Assembly (NCBI GenBank): GCA_900660155.1 | Contig: CABFPE010000148.1 | Coordinates: 2,368-66,367, forward strand | Direction of reading: 5' to 3' | Origin: Hofstenia miamia | Lineage: Eukaryota > Xenacoelomorpha > Acoela > Hofsteniidae | Length of the DNA: 64,000 nucleotides | Part shown: positions 49,326-61,332 of the stretch, piece by piece | How the letters are laid out: every line of letters begins with the position of its first letter | Numbering within the stretch: the stretch's first letter is position 1 | Program-made: the position numbers and the translations under genes | The notes under the pieces: model-generated | What the model was told of the DNA's origin: nothing | Database searches by the model: none | Seen by the model: the letters and a program-made list of their open reading frames with translations, nothing else

Positions 49326-50396
49326 TAGCAGCATAGAGAGCATTCAACTTAAATGGAGATGTAGATAGGCTGTACATGGCAAAGCATAAGGGAGGGAAAG
49401 GGCTGCTAAGTGTAGAGGAAACTGTAGAAGCAGAAGCACTAGGGCTAAAGGAATATGTAGAAGAGCAACCTAGAGGATCACTACTAGAGGTCACTAAGGA
49501 GTTAAGGAAGATAAGAACTGAGAGTGAAGGAAAGAAGGTATACCAGAGTAGGATGGAATCAGAGACAAACAAGGTATAGGATGAAGGCAATGCATGGAGA
49601 ATACTGGAGGAACACAGAAATGTGTGACAGAAGAGAGCAGCAAATGGCTAAAGAAAGCAGGACTGAAGAGAGAAACAGAAGCACTGATAATGGCAGCACA
49701 GGAGCAAGCAATAAGAACAAACTGGGTGAAGAAGCATATAGACAGAAGGTAGAAGTAAGTGATAAGTGTAGGCTATGTAAGAAAGAGGCGGAGACAGTAG
49801 ATCATCTGATAGCAGGGTGTGAGAAGTTGGCACAGAATGAGTATAAGTTCAGGCATGACAAGGTGAGAAGATGGTACACTGGAGTTTGAGCAGGCAGCAT
49901 GGGTTAGAAGCAGGAGACAAGTGGTATGAGCACAAGCCACAGGGTGTCATAGAAAATGAGAAGGTTAAGATACTGTGGGACTTCAACATACAGACAAGCA
50001 AGGTGATAGAAGCACGGAGGCCAGACATAGTAGTGGTAGACAAAGAGAAAAGCTTGGGAACAGTACCAATGTACAGCAGTACCAAAGGACAGGAATGAAG
50101 AAAGCAAGGAGAAAGAGAAGATAGACAAGTACAGAGAGTTGGCAGAGGAAATAGAAAGGCTGTGGAAGTTAAAGAAGGTTGAAGTAGTCCCGGTAGTAGT
50201 AGGAGCACTAGGAGCAGTGAGTAAGAAGCATAAGAGATACTTGGAGGAGTTGGGAGTACCAAAGTGGGGAGGAGCAGTAGCACAGAAGGCAGCATTGTTA
50301 GGAACAGCTAGAGTCCTGAGGAAAGCTCTCAGACTCCCTGGGAACTGGTGAGTTCCCCGAGCTGAGAGGGATACCAGCATGAAGCTGTGAGAAGTA
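49326..50396 (+). pseudogene. 3' end of an RLE-type (R2/R4-like) LINE
   Basis: The + strand reads DVDRLYMAKHKGGKGLLSVE (about 49360), then CRLCKKEAETVDHLIAGCEK with KLAQNEYKFRHDK (about 49770-49860). It continues WYEHKPQGVIENEKVKILWD (about 49920), ARRPDIVVVDKE (about 50013), then EEIERLWKLKKVEVVPVVVG and ALLGTARVLRKALRLPGNW (to 50349). The C-x-x-C...H...C finger followed by R-P-D-I-V-V-x-D is the C-terminal finger plus restriction-like endonuclease of RLE-type non-LTR elements. The endonuclease strand after KEKS (usually I-I-D-V) is lost. Reverse transcriptase is absent because of 5' truncation. Two or three frame changes and several stops mark it as dead. Confidence 0.8.
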
Positions 50397-50427
50397 AGAT
50401 AATAATAATAACAATAATAATAATAAT
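50397..50427. repeat. (ATA)n array on the right of the LINE
   Basis: ATA repeats with one interruption (AACAATAAT) directly after the LINE 3' end. Either the LINE tail itself or the right half of a target microsatellite. Confidence 0.85.
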
Positions 50428-50434
50428 GAATGAT

Positions 50435-50440
50435 TTTATT
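50435..50440 (-). terminator. Poly(A) signal of the GNL1-like gene
   Basis: AATAAA on the minus strand overlaps the TAA stop of the last exon. Transcription beyond it would enter the LINE 3' end. Confidence 0.5.
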
Positions 50441-53400
50441 AGAAGCTGAAGATAAATAAAAAAATTGAAAATGACTTCATATACATCATCATATTAATAT
50501 TCATACCTAAATCTAAATTATACGAAGGAGGTCGAAAATAGATTGAAATCTTTCCATCAAGGGTGAGTCGTAAGATGTGATTAGCTGCTCGATAGACGTC
50601 ATTCCGAGATGTACGAGCAATTTTAAATCCACGTTTCTCAGCCCAAGCTAAAACATGCAGCTTATTAGATATGTACAAGTGCGATCAACAAGGCTCTCAA
50701 ATTAACTGCTGTTAAAAGCGCGGTTACCAGCTGTAAGCTGCTACAGCAAAAAGCAAATGAAATTAACTCATATTGACCTATTATCTGTGTTGTTCAAGAG
50801 CGTATCAAAGACGGTCAGATTTCAAACAAGTGTTGAAATCTTTGATAAAGATCATTGCAGCACCGAGTACGTCACAAACCAAATTGATAGAGGGCGTTTT
50901 AACGTATCAATTATATTTTACATTTGGAGACTCATGAATATTCATTTATTATCGTGAGTCATTTCACAATTGTGTTGTGCGCTTTACGCCCTTTATTAAC
51001 TTCTAGAATGGATGATCTACTTTTCATCTGGTATAATTTTCAAAACATTTACAAAGCACAGGATATTATAATTCTAGATGATTTGTATACGGTTGCAATC
51101 AGACGACTTGTTGCCATTTTTACTACTGCGTTCACTCATGTTTATATTTGTTTGTTGTGTTATATTTTCGCATTATCAAGACTGTCAAAAACCCAGTGTA
51201 AGCTGCTGCTCGTATCTATGCAATTTCGGAGTCTATCCACCAATTTTTTATCTATTCTATCAAGGTCTAAGTAAGAAAATATCGAAGCTGTTAACAGCAA
51301 AATGAGAAGCCCTGGTGATCGGCAAATAGTAAAACATACCATCGCAAATTTCCCATGCAGTGTATTCCCCTTCTGTTAAATGAAGATTGAGCTGTTCAAC
51401 TAGATTTGTACGAGCAGATAGATAGCCAACAACAGAATAAGGCTCTTTGACCTGAGCAATAGGAAATAATCCACACAAAATCTAAACAAAATTGAAGTTT
51501 GGTTTTTGAATCAATAGAATTTGTGATGAAGCAAGAGAAAAGCATGAGTAAACTCAGGATACAATTTATATGAGGTGCTATACAAACTGATACAAATATT
51601 TCTAGAAAGTTTTTATACAATTCAAATTTCAATACAAAAAATAAAATCTTACTTGAAATTGCTTTGGAAGAAGCAGGGGGAAAACGAGACCTGGGCAATC
51701 ACAAAGGCGCATGTTTTCGGTCAAGAAATAAGTTTGGAAATGTTTTGTATGGCCAGGTGTTTTCGATGTACTAACAACTTTACGACCAATTAAAGTATTC
51801 ATTATTGTCGACTTTCCGACATTAGGCTGACCTTAAATTATCATAATAAATTTATAGTAATAAGTATAAAATAATTCAAAGATATTGTGAAAGAAAATAT
51901 TTTAGATGGAAAGAATTCTCACACGATACAACATTCAAAAAATTATAAAACTTACTACACCAATAATTAGCAATAAAAACAGATACAGTGATATTACACT
52001 TAACGCATTGTGCATCTTGCTAAAATCACCACCCCCCAAGAATATTCATTAAACGGCAACAAACATATGGAGGAGTATCATTTTTCAGGTTGATTTTTGG
52101 TAAAGCAAAAGAGTTTTTAGAATTTATGGTACATGTAGTAATTGATATTCATTGAATACGTCGATAAACTCAGATTTAGAGATTTCGAATCGAATGACGA
52201 ACATCGAATAATTCATTTGAGTAATCGAATAACTAGCTATTTTTTCGAAAATGAATATATTTATTTACTCGAATACAAATTCGAATATAGTTTCGAACAA
52301 CACTATTCGATTATTTATAATATGATTGACAAATGTGAATTTTTATTATGTATAAATGTAAATAAATAGTTCGCAGCAATACGAAAATTTTATTAAAAAA
52401 ATTTATGTATTTCAAAGTTTTCAATACTTCAATTTGCATTTTTACAGTTGCGAAGACTTCTAAAATCCATATTCGACGAATATTCAAATAATCTTATTGG
52501 AATGCGAATAATAAAAAATCTCCAATACGAATTCTACGGTTGCTGTGTAAAACGGTTTTTCTGTTTGCTCGTAAAAACAAATAATTTGATTTGAAGCGCG
52601 GACCTCGGTAAAACGCAATATTAAAAATAATGATATATATATATATGTACAGATCTGACTACTTACTGATCAAAAGATAACAAAAAATCAATCAACAATG
52701 TATTTGCCATCATTCTTAACCACTTCACTCCATCGATTAGGCAAATCATAAATTCGATTCATTTTATCTGTGTGATCTCATAGGAAATATCCTATTTCGC
52801 TGGCCTCGTGTTGAAAAAATACTGACGTCAGCAAAGAAAAATGCTAACAATATGAGATATCACTATGCGTATTTAAGGTCGTATGTTAAGAAAACAATTG
52901 GATCATTATTAAGGTAGGAGGTGCGTTTTAATGGAATAGATTGGGCTATAGTAATACTGTCAGATCAATTGGAGCATCAAGTTTTTATAATATATAGACT
53001 TAGAAAAGGTTCTCTTTAGAAACGTCTTCTGTCGAAGCATTCGCAATCAATAATTCATATCTTAATGTTAAAGATAATCTCACAATCAACATAAAAGATT
53101 TTTACAGTTTACATTCACAGATTAGTGTCATTAAAATAGGAATTAAGGTGCTAACATGCAAATTTTATAAATACATGCATATGTATAAAAGTGTGAAATG
53201 TGTAGCTGAAACTGTAATCGTTAGATGGTAAGTTTACCTATACAACCGATTGTAAAATACGCTTTGGAAGATTTTTCATTCTTAACGTGATAAAAACTTC
53301 TGAATTCTTCAGGTTTTTCAAGTTCAGTTCTCCACTCACCAATGTTTGCATCAATGCCTAAAGTGCTAGTAAAAAATAGTTAATAGAACTTTAAAGATTT

Positions 53401-55164
53401 AGAGAAAATAAGGTTCGATTTGCAGTGCCTATAAATTATGTAATACCTTTGTCCCTCACAATTTTTGAGCAAGCGTCGAGAATATCCTGCAAACCAATAG
53501 AAATTATTTCAGAGGACTTCTTTACAGTTTTTCTTCCGCCTGAAAAACAAGTCAATGTAAACTGCAGTAGACGTCCAAATATGTTTAAATTTGCAAATTA
53601 AATTTACTAACTAGAGGTTTTAATGTTGAACATCAATGGATACGACGTGAAAAGTACAATGTCAACATCAGGATATGCTTTTTGAAAATAATGTTTCCAA
53701 GCAATAGACACACTTGGCGATACTAAATCAACTTTGTTCAAAATGAACACAACCGATTTGTTCAAGTCTTTAGTGAGATACTCATACAAATGTGGTGAAA
53801 AATGAAGACACTAAAAATGAATTTTTTCAACATACATTGACGGAAACATTCTGAGGCTGATTAGAAATAGTTAATTGCATATCAAATGTGAAATTAGGAA
53901 TTACAGCTGTTCCAATAATAATGCAAACGTATGATACTGAGTCAGTAAAATATAAAATCTAGAAGTTTCATATTTGCAACTATTTCAAAAATATTCTAGT
54001 AAAATAATTTGATTGAGAAAAATTCTACGATAAAAAACCACGTCGGGATGTTTGATCGAAATTTAAGATAGTGCGGTTTAAAATTTGCAGATTCTATAAT
54101 TTTGCAAATCACTTTGATTTCAGTCTTAAAGGCACTTAGGTAAAGGTAAATAAAACTTAAAAGAAAAAATTCAGCTCCCAATTTCCCTGGACCAACCTGC
54201 AAATCGCGAATAAGTCATTTTACCGCAAAGCGAATATCTGCTATGATAAGAAGAATATCGGACATTTCAATCACTCTCCAAAACTGCCTCCACGTCTAAA
54301 ATACAATATATGTAAGAAATGCATTACGTAAAAGCCTAAATCTATGAATTAAGAAGCTTAACTAATGTGTCGAAGAAAGTTTTAGAAATTTTGTATGCTC
54401 CGAGCTGACTATTTTGAAAACAAATTGTGTGAAATTTTAAAGTATGAATATCGTTAATGACAGATTTTTGATATCTTAGTACTTGATCTGAACCTGAAAC
54501 TTTCGATAGATCTGAATTATTATTGATCGTTCTGAAAAAGTAAGTAGAGAAAAGTTGCTGCGTAATTAAAATTGGCAACTTGTGATCAAAAAGTAATTAT
54601 AGAATATAAAATGATGTGACTGATTCAGCTCGATGACATTATTTAAAGCTCGTATATGCATTTACTAAACTAAAAGGCATAAAGCAGAAGCTGTTAAAAT
54701 TTGTGTAAGCACAGTTCATAAGCAATAAATGAGTTGAAAATGGCATGGACATTCATATATTGAACTAGAAAATTTTACACTTCTGTAAACACCGTTTTCC
54801 TGTTAACCGGGAAATTTGTTTATTTTCATTATATGTCTGCTATATATGTGCGGAAAAAATTTTAGCAACTGTATTTTAAGAGGCAAAAATGAGTAAAATT
54901 TACTTAACCTGAAAGTGTTGAATGTAGTGCGCAGTCGATAAATAAATAGATTTTGATAAAAGAGGTTTTGCTGGGGAATAGAAAATATAAATTTTCTAGT
55001 GAACAAACGTAATATATGTTTGAACTACAAGCACACATACATAGTTGATGAAAAAGTTGCAATCTTGAACACTAGACTGTTTCGGTGTACAACTTAAATA
55101 ACTTTAGAAAAGTTCAAATCTTCAAAAATGACACTAACAGCTTCAAAGAAGTCCTTAAAAACAA

Positions 55165-55212
<48 letters not shown>

Positions 55213-56210
55213 CACGAAAGTACCTACTTCTATATTGGTTTCAAAATAAGAGAGTTTATCATTAGAGTAGTTTTCAACGACGTCATTGACATATACTTTA
55301 AACATTTCCTTTTCTCTATGTAAAACACTTTCCTTTGACATGCTAAAATTCCATTTCGGACGTCGAGGAAAGGCCAATTCTAAAAAATAATGTAACACGG
55401 AATTAGGAGTTAAAATCCACCTTTAGAAATGCTATGTATGTTGTTAAGATCGAATTCCAATTCAATCTAAACGAAAGTCGCAAAATATAATAAAAATGTA
55501 CCCACCGTTGTTGAAAACTGATAATGCAATTAATCAGAGACATGGCCGGCCCGAGTTATAGCAAAAAGTCCAAGAAATTTTAGTAAAAGCTTAACTACAA
55601 GGCAAAACAATGCAATTGATAATATAAATTCCATTTTTCAGTTTGTAGTTTATATAGAAATGATTGGCCTAGGAAACGGCAATTTTAAGCGTCCGGACAA
55701 CCACCATATAATTGGCCATAATTTTAATGGGTTGTGTTCGGACCTATATTTTCCACCATTTATGAAGGCACGTCTTCCACGTTGAAAACAAATTAAACCA
55801 ATATGTTACATAAAATCATCTTAACAATTTAAATAATCGTTATAACCTCATCCAAAGATTGAATGACATTAATCTGTGCCATTTGCTTGCGTTGAAGAAT
55901 CTCCTCCTTAGTTTCAGCAATGAAGTTCAAAGCAAACCTAAACACATCAGAATTCAAATAATTACGAGCCCAAAAATAATCTACCTGTTGATATTTTCGA
56001 TGCCATGAGCCTTTTGTGGTTGAATAACTCGAACACTGGGATGGCCTTTGCAAACAGTCTGCACCGAACTGTCTTCGTTTTCTAAATCAATCATATTATT
56101 ATAAACAAGTTCTAAAATTACTTGCCAGTATGTCGCCTCCTTTCCCGTTTTTCTTGCAACTGTACTTTCTTTTTCTTTCCGCTGAATGGCACCTTTCTAT
56201 GTTGAGGCAT
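50439..56210 (-). CDS. GNL1: GNL1-like circularly permuted GTPase (YlqF/YawG family), 12 exons
   Basis: Exons, in coding order: 56210-56126, 56081-55985, 55937-55847, 55466-55421, 55379-55228, 54295-54224, 53810-53612, 53539-53447, 53357-53238, 51831-51653, 51481-51340 and 50647-50439. All phases agree, giving 494 residues. The basic start (MPQHRKVPFSGKKKK) matches the GNL1 N-terminus, which serves nucleolar targeting. FPRRPKWNFSMSKE, TWRQFWRVIEMSDI and AWKHYFQKAYPDVD follow. The GTPase motifs come in permuted order: G4 N-K-V-D (206-209), G1 GQPNVGKST (319-327), PGHT (344-347), G3 D-C-P-G (363-366). ARNDVYRAAN-like TSRNDVYRAAN lies near the end. The acidic C-terminal tail of vertebrate GNL1 (607 residues) is missing and replaced by a short hydrophobic stretch. 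Intron 1 is GC-AG. MLH1 is 352 bp upstream. Confidence 0.92.
51832..53237 (-). other. Intron 9 of the GNL1-like gene, with ATTCGAAT-rich region
   Basis: The largest intron (1,406 bp; GTAAAC donor, TTTAAG acceptor). Between 52170 and 52545 the words TCGAAT, ATTCGA and CGAATA recur about fifteen times in both orientations. The left border AGAGATTTCGAATCG and the right border reverse-complemented GGAGATTTTTTATT share GAGATTT. This looks like another decayed hAT-type element with a short-word array, but no target duplication was found. The intron joins the two halves of the G1 loop codon (ATA G / GT CAG). Confidence 0.5.
55168..55213. repeat. (TA)n microsatellite in GNL1 intron 5
   Basis: Alternating TA run of about 45 bp with one CAT interruption, 15 bp inside the intron after the GTAGGT donor at 55227. 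Length variation here could influence use of that donor. Confidence 0.9.
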
Positions 56211-56562
56211 AGATTTCAAGCTAAAACAAATATGAAGTCATTCAAGATAGTTATTGACAATGATATATAATAAATTCTCGATTATTCGAAAGCATATGAA
56301 AAATATCAAGTAAACAAAAAACATTTATGTTCAAAAAATGTTGATATTGCATGAACTTCAGCCACTAAATATAAAATTAAGTCATATGAATTAATCGTAC
56401 ATTATTAAATGAATTGGGTTATATATTACAATTTCCTATACCACATGCTCGATGTTTTACAGAAAAAATCGATTATAAAACTAATTTTCAAAAATGATAA
56501 TTGAGCAAACAAGTTATTTATATGAATTTCTATTTGAAGAACACGTAAAACAACCTAAAAAT
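56211..56562 (-). promoter_or_regulatory. MLH1-GNL1 intergenic region with an acceptor site before the GNL1 start
   Basis: 352 bp between the MLH1 stop and the GNL1 ATG. On the minus strand ATATTTGTTTTAG ends at 56221, ten bases before the ATG, and forms a good 3' splice acceptor with no coding sequence before it. Neither AATAAA nor ATTAAA occurs on this strand in the interval. It can be a 5'-UTR intron end or a spliced-leader acceptor of a two-gene transcription unit. Confidence 0.5.
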
Positions 56563-58935
56563 TTAGCAACGTTCAAACACTTTGTACAAATCAGGCAAGC
56601 CAACAAGTTTTTTAATACAGTTCTTTAAGCTTGCAGAAGGCTGCAAAGAAGCTTTGCAAGCAGGCATAACGATATTTTGCACAACCCATTTCCAGGAAGT
56701 CGTTTTATCGCAACCATCTATACCTTCTAGACGTTGCTGCCAAAATTCAGTGGAGGGAGAGTACATTTTAGCAATTTCTATTGCAGCAGTCTTAAAGCAT
56801 TCTTTTTCGGAATTCCAATTGACATGAAATGCAAAGTTTATTATAAAAAAAGGTAAAGCTTCCAGGGACGGATAAAATCCATCAAGACAATAAGGTAAAC
56901 AGTCAATAGTTTGCGATTCGGGATTCACTATTATAGAGAAATAATCTTCAAGCATTTCAGAATGCCTAATGTACAGATCTACAACTTCTTTAGCTTTAGA
57001 TTCCCTCGATACTTCTGACAAATCTTGGTGATCTTCGGAATGCTGCAAGGCAAGAAGAGCCAGTGCATAAATTGGAGCTGGTTCACTTAAACGCATCAAC
57101 CCCAGATTGCCGAAATTGTACAATACGAGCTGATAAAACAATTCTATACTTAACAAGTGCATGTTAACAAATAATAGATCAGTTTCATACTGAATAATGC
57201 ATCTACTAGGATCAATGCATCCCACAAATGTACTATTCGAAATGACTTTACGAAGTGTTTTATCCATTGACATCTCGATTTGCTTACGTAATTCCAAAAC
57301 ACTAGTTAGCTTAATTTCACGTCTTGACTGACTGCTTCGTCCAACAATCAATGAGTCATTCATTTGAGAGAAGTTTTCTTTTTCGCTAATATTTTCTTGG
57401 GAGGAATTTAAGAAGACATCTAACGTCTGTAGGGAATAGTCATTTCTAACCATATTTTGCTGTGGTAACGACTCTCGACGAGAAGTAGCAACATTCAAAT
57501 CAATGGCTGCAGTTGAAGAAATTTGTTTTACTTCAAAATTTCTTGATTGTTTGCAATTTAAAAGTGCTTTATCAATAGCAACACATATACTATCAATCAT
57601 TTCTTCTTCATACAAAAATTTCACTTCTTTTTTTGTGGGATGTACATTAACATCTAGCAGGTTCGGCTTAATATCAAGCGCAATGTATATAAAGGGATGG
57701 GTGTTTTTCGGTAAAAAGGAAGCATAAAGATTATCTAATGATTTTTTAAGTGGGGTACAATCCACTAAACGATTATTAATGAAGAGAAGAAACGAATAAC
57801 GCTTTGAATTATAGTTAGGGTGTGTAAAACAAGCATGCATCGAAAAATGCAAACTTTCAACAATAGAGTTAACCTCTAACAACTCCTTTGAAATATTACT
57901 GCCATACAAAACGCTAATAACGTCAGCGTTAAAAGCATTGCCCTTTGTTTTGACATCCAAGATTGAATCAGCCGATTTCTTTAGTGTGAAAGATACATTA
58001 CTATAATGGGTGGCATATTTAGTAACTAAATCACAAATTCTTGCATATTCATCCGTAGGAGACGAAATTGAATTTCTTCTTAAGGGCATGTTATAAAAAA
58101 GCTTTTCGATGATAATTAGAGTGCCTTTATTACCAGCACAAGGTTTTGGCTGACCCCTAATATTCCCATCAAGATATTCCGCTTTATAAGCACAGTTAGT
58201 ATCTTTAGTTTTAGTAATTAAACTAAGAAAGGCAGCATGACTTATACTTGCAAGCGCTTCTCCACGAAATCCATGGGTGGTAAGCTCCTGAAGACCATCA
58301 TATGAATCTAATTTGCTAGTGGCAAAACGCACACATACTAATGGAAGATCGGATTGATGAATGCCACTGCCATTATCAGCAACCTCACAGTAAAATTTGT
58401 TAGCTGTGGGACATGATTAGTTCATAAAAATGTCTTTGATATAATTTAAAAGAAAAATACTTTATTTATAACTTTGCCGTTAAACGTTGCGCATCGATGA
58501 AATTATTATTTATTACTCTACAATGTAAGGCAAAATTAACAAGCGCATTACTATTTTTCGATAAAGATGTCAGTGTGTAGAATAAAGATAAACCAGAATT
58601 TTTATTAAATACCGTCTGTTCAAAAGCACCGTTATATATTAAATGATACCTAGATAAATTTTACAAGGTGCTAAAACTGTTTCCGATTGAGAAGTTGGAG
58701 TAAAGAAGGAAAAATTATCCGGCTAACATTTAAATTAAACTTTGCTATGTGAAATTGCTGTTAATTGTGCCTGTAAAAGATCAAGACCACCATCCTTGGC
58801 AATAATGTTAATTGTTGTAGCCCCTGCATCAACGCTATTTTCAATTAGTTCTTTTAGGGCATTCACAGGACGTTGAATGACTTCACCAGCAGCAATTTTG
58901 TTGACAACATCCAAAGGCAAAGGTTTTATAGACAT
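56563..58935 (-). CDS. MLH1: DNA mismatch repair protein MLH1, two exons
   Basis: Exon 1 is 58935-58771 and exon 2 58383-56563, giving 661 residues (human MLH1 has 756; the linker is shorter here). It is the MutL homologue that works as a heterodimer with PMS-type partners in nuclear mismatch repair and meiosis. The N-terminal GHKL ATPase is complete: E29-L-I-E-N33 (catalytic Glu and Mg-binding Asn), D58-[17 protein letters not shown] (from 91) and [15 protein letters not shown] closes the transducer domain. The C-terminal dimerisation domain has [31 protein letters not shown] and the hallmark end [11 protein letters not shown], whose last residue completes the partner's endonuclease site. 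Junction Q55/V56 is fixed by the family. Intron 1 (387 bp) would be GC-AG. A TTAG lies directly before the ATG. The gene looks functional. Confidence 0.95.
58384..58770 (-). other. MLH1 intron 1 with a GC donor
   Basis: Conservation requires joining ...LDLLQ to VADNGSG. The bases at the joint are CAG / GCACAATT at the donor and ACTGTGAG / GTTGCT at the acceptor. There is no GT that keeps the frame and the conserved residues, so a GC-AG intron is the simplest reading. A sequencing error in one base is the alternative. Confidence 0.6.
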
Positions 58936-58950
58936 CTAATATATTTAAAA
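58936..58950 (-). promoter_or_regulatory. Acceptor-like site directly before the MLH1 start codon
   Basis: The minus strand reads TTTAAATATATTAG directly followed by ATG. An AG immediately preceding the start codon is what trans-spliced genes of several invertebrates show, or it could end a 5'-UTR intron. The pyrimidine tract is weak. Confidence 0.35.
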
Positions 58951-61332
58951 TATAATAAATAACGTAAGCAAATACATATTTTATCATAACTAGAAAACTT
59001 AAAGAGCCTATAAGAATTTATAACATCTGACCATTAACATAGAAATCATACAATCCATTCTCAATTTGAACATCAATAGAAAAATGAATTTTATGGGTGA
59101 GATTTGCCAAATTTATATTAACTTCTCCTAACGAAAAACATTAACCAAAAATTTATCTAAAGCGTAATATTAGGAAATGAATATTTTCATGCATATTGTC
59201 AACAATTGGGCAACGGTTAATGACTTTTCAGAGCAAATGAAAAGAAATGAAATTGGCTTCTCAATGTTAAACAAACTTAATGTAAAGGACAATTTCCTGC
59301 TGGGGAACATTTGAAATATTTTATTGCAATCACATTCGCCAATAAATTACTAAAAATTGAATGTTTGGCTTGCTTTTAGAAATTAAGCCAAAATAAATTA
59401 GGGTTAAACATTGGTTGCTTTAAAGAATATATTGTAAAAAGAAATAAATTATATCGATACATTCTAATTTCAATAATAGACAATCATAATAATCTTAACG
59501 TGTCAAAAAGTATGCATGCATTTGAACAATAATGTTGAGTTTGCTTAACTAAAGAACCTAATTTTCATTTGGAAAATAAATAAAATTGTGCTGCATTAGT
59601 TACTGCTAATTTCTTGAATTAATCATTAAATGCTATAAATAAAAATGAAGATATTATTAATCAGCATTTCGCTGTCTTACATATTTTGCTAACATTAACT
59701 CTTGGCTCCTCATTTTATATTTGGGATTTGAATAATTGCTTCATAACACCAGCCAGAAAAAACGATAGCACCTACCAATGGATTTTTCGTTTAGACCTTA
59801 CAACCAGGTACGTTACAAAGATGCATGTTAAAGTCCTTATACAAACAGTCTTACAGATAAACTCAACAAAATTTGCAACAGGATAAACTACCTCATAAAG
59901 AATTACTGAAATGTGGAAACAAATTAGGCATCAATATGTTATTATAAATTTTCAATCGAATAACGAATAACACTTTTACTCAAACAGTAACACATGCTTA
60001 AGTTAAATGATTTTCGACACTGTTATTAACATAATGCTAGGAGTAAAATAATATTAGATTAGCACTTAATTAAATGTTGTGAATCAACTTGTGACAAATA
60101 TTTAAAGAATGTATTACTAATTTTAAAATGATTCTCAAACGGATTATTATTTGTCAAACTCTTAACAGAATGTCGAAAAATATGAAAACCAATTAAACGG
60201 CAAAAATGTAATCCATTCATGTAATTGCGACATATCACACAAACAAATCTCTAAATTTCACTTACGGAAATATCAAATACAAAGTGAATTCAAACAAATC
60301 ATTCTTTATTACTTCATCAAATCGACTAAACATACAATCATTCGAATTACCAACTTTTTGAGGAGTATTCTGAACATCAAACGTTTGCTATTTTAAATAA
60401 TGAAATATAGTACGATTACATACGCAATAGCTAGTATATATCGTAATAGAATGTTTTGGGGTTTGATCGAGTGGAGTGCAATGAAAGAATCTAATTCCTT
60501 AACACTGCCATGTCTAAGCCGATTAAATTGCATAAATGCAAAGCCTCTCACCTGAACGAGTTGCATCGTTTAAATTGTGTACTAAAAGTGCAAAAAAATT
60601 GACATTCTACAAATTTTCCTAGCTATAGAAATTTAAAATTATAATATTAATAGCAAAGTTCGGTGCAAATAAGTGTGAAATATAGACACAACTAATTTGC
60701 GGAAATAATTAGCATAAAGTTTTTGCCATAAAAATTTCATCAAAATTATTGTAAAACTAGAATCCGATGTAGGAGTTAGGATGCAAATAAAAATATATTT
60801 ACATTGGCTCATGTCGAAAGCCTTGTGTTGAATTTAAACAATTCGAGAAAAAATGTATACATTTTCTTAAGTTAATAGCATCCTACTTGGTATTAACGCA
60901 GATGAAAAACCATTGGACATTTTCCCTAGCCTAAAGCATATATAAAATATTTAATGTTCGAAAACCATTTTTTATCTAAATATAATATTGAGTGCTTGTA
61001 AAATACACCTTAGGGTTTTGGACAGGTCAAATGTGGTAATTTCTTTTAAAAATTCTCCTAATTGTTTTGAAAGAAATGATAATGGTATGGAGTAAGAGAC
61101 CAATGGTTTTACATAAAATGCACTCAGCTGAGGCCCCTAAAAACATTTTCCGAAATTGTTAAAATAATGAAATGAACTGGACAGATAGGTAAAGAGAACC
61201 AGGGCTTTCAAAAAGGGTACCTTGCGATCGTTCTCGAATGCAATAGCTATGTTTCGAAGAGAATAATGCTTATCAGTAATCATTTGATAGGTCTTTCTCA
61301 GTCACTCTTGTGAACTTCTAGAAAGTACATAT
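58951..61332. other. Stretch without recognisable genes (upstream of MLH1)
   Basis: AT-rich, only short frames, no element ends recognised. It would contain the promoter or any upstream member of an MLH1 transcription unit; I can point to no specific site. Confidence 0.5.

Noticed and set aside
49180-50295. Long minus-strand frames rich in serine and leucine
   Set aside because: They are antisense to the LINE C-terminal region, whose + strand reading matches a family motif by motif.
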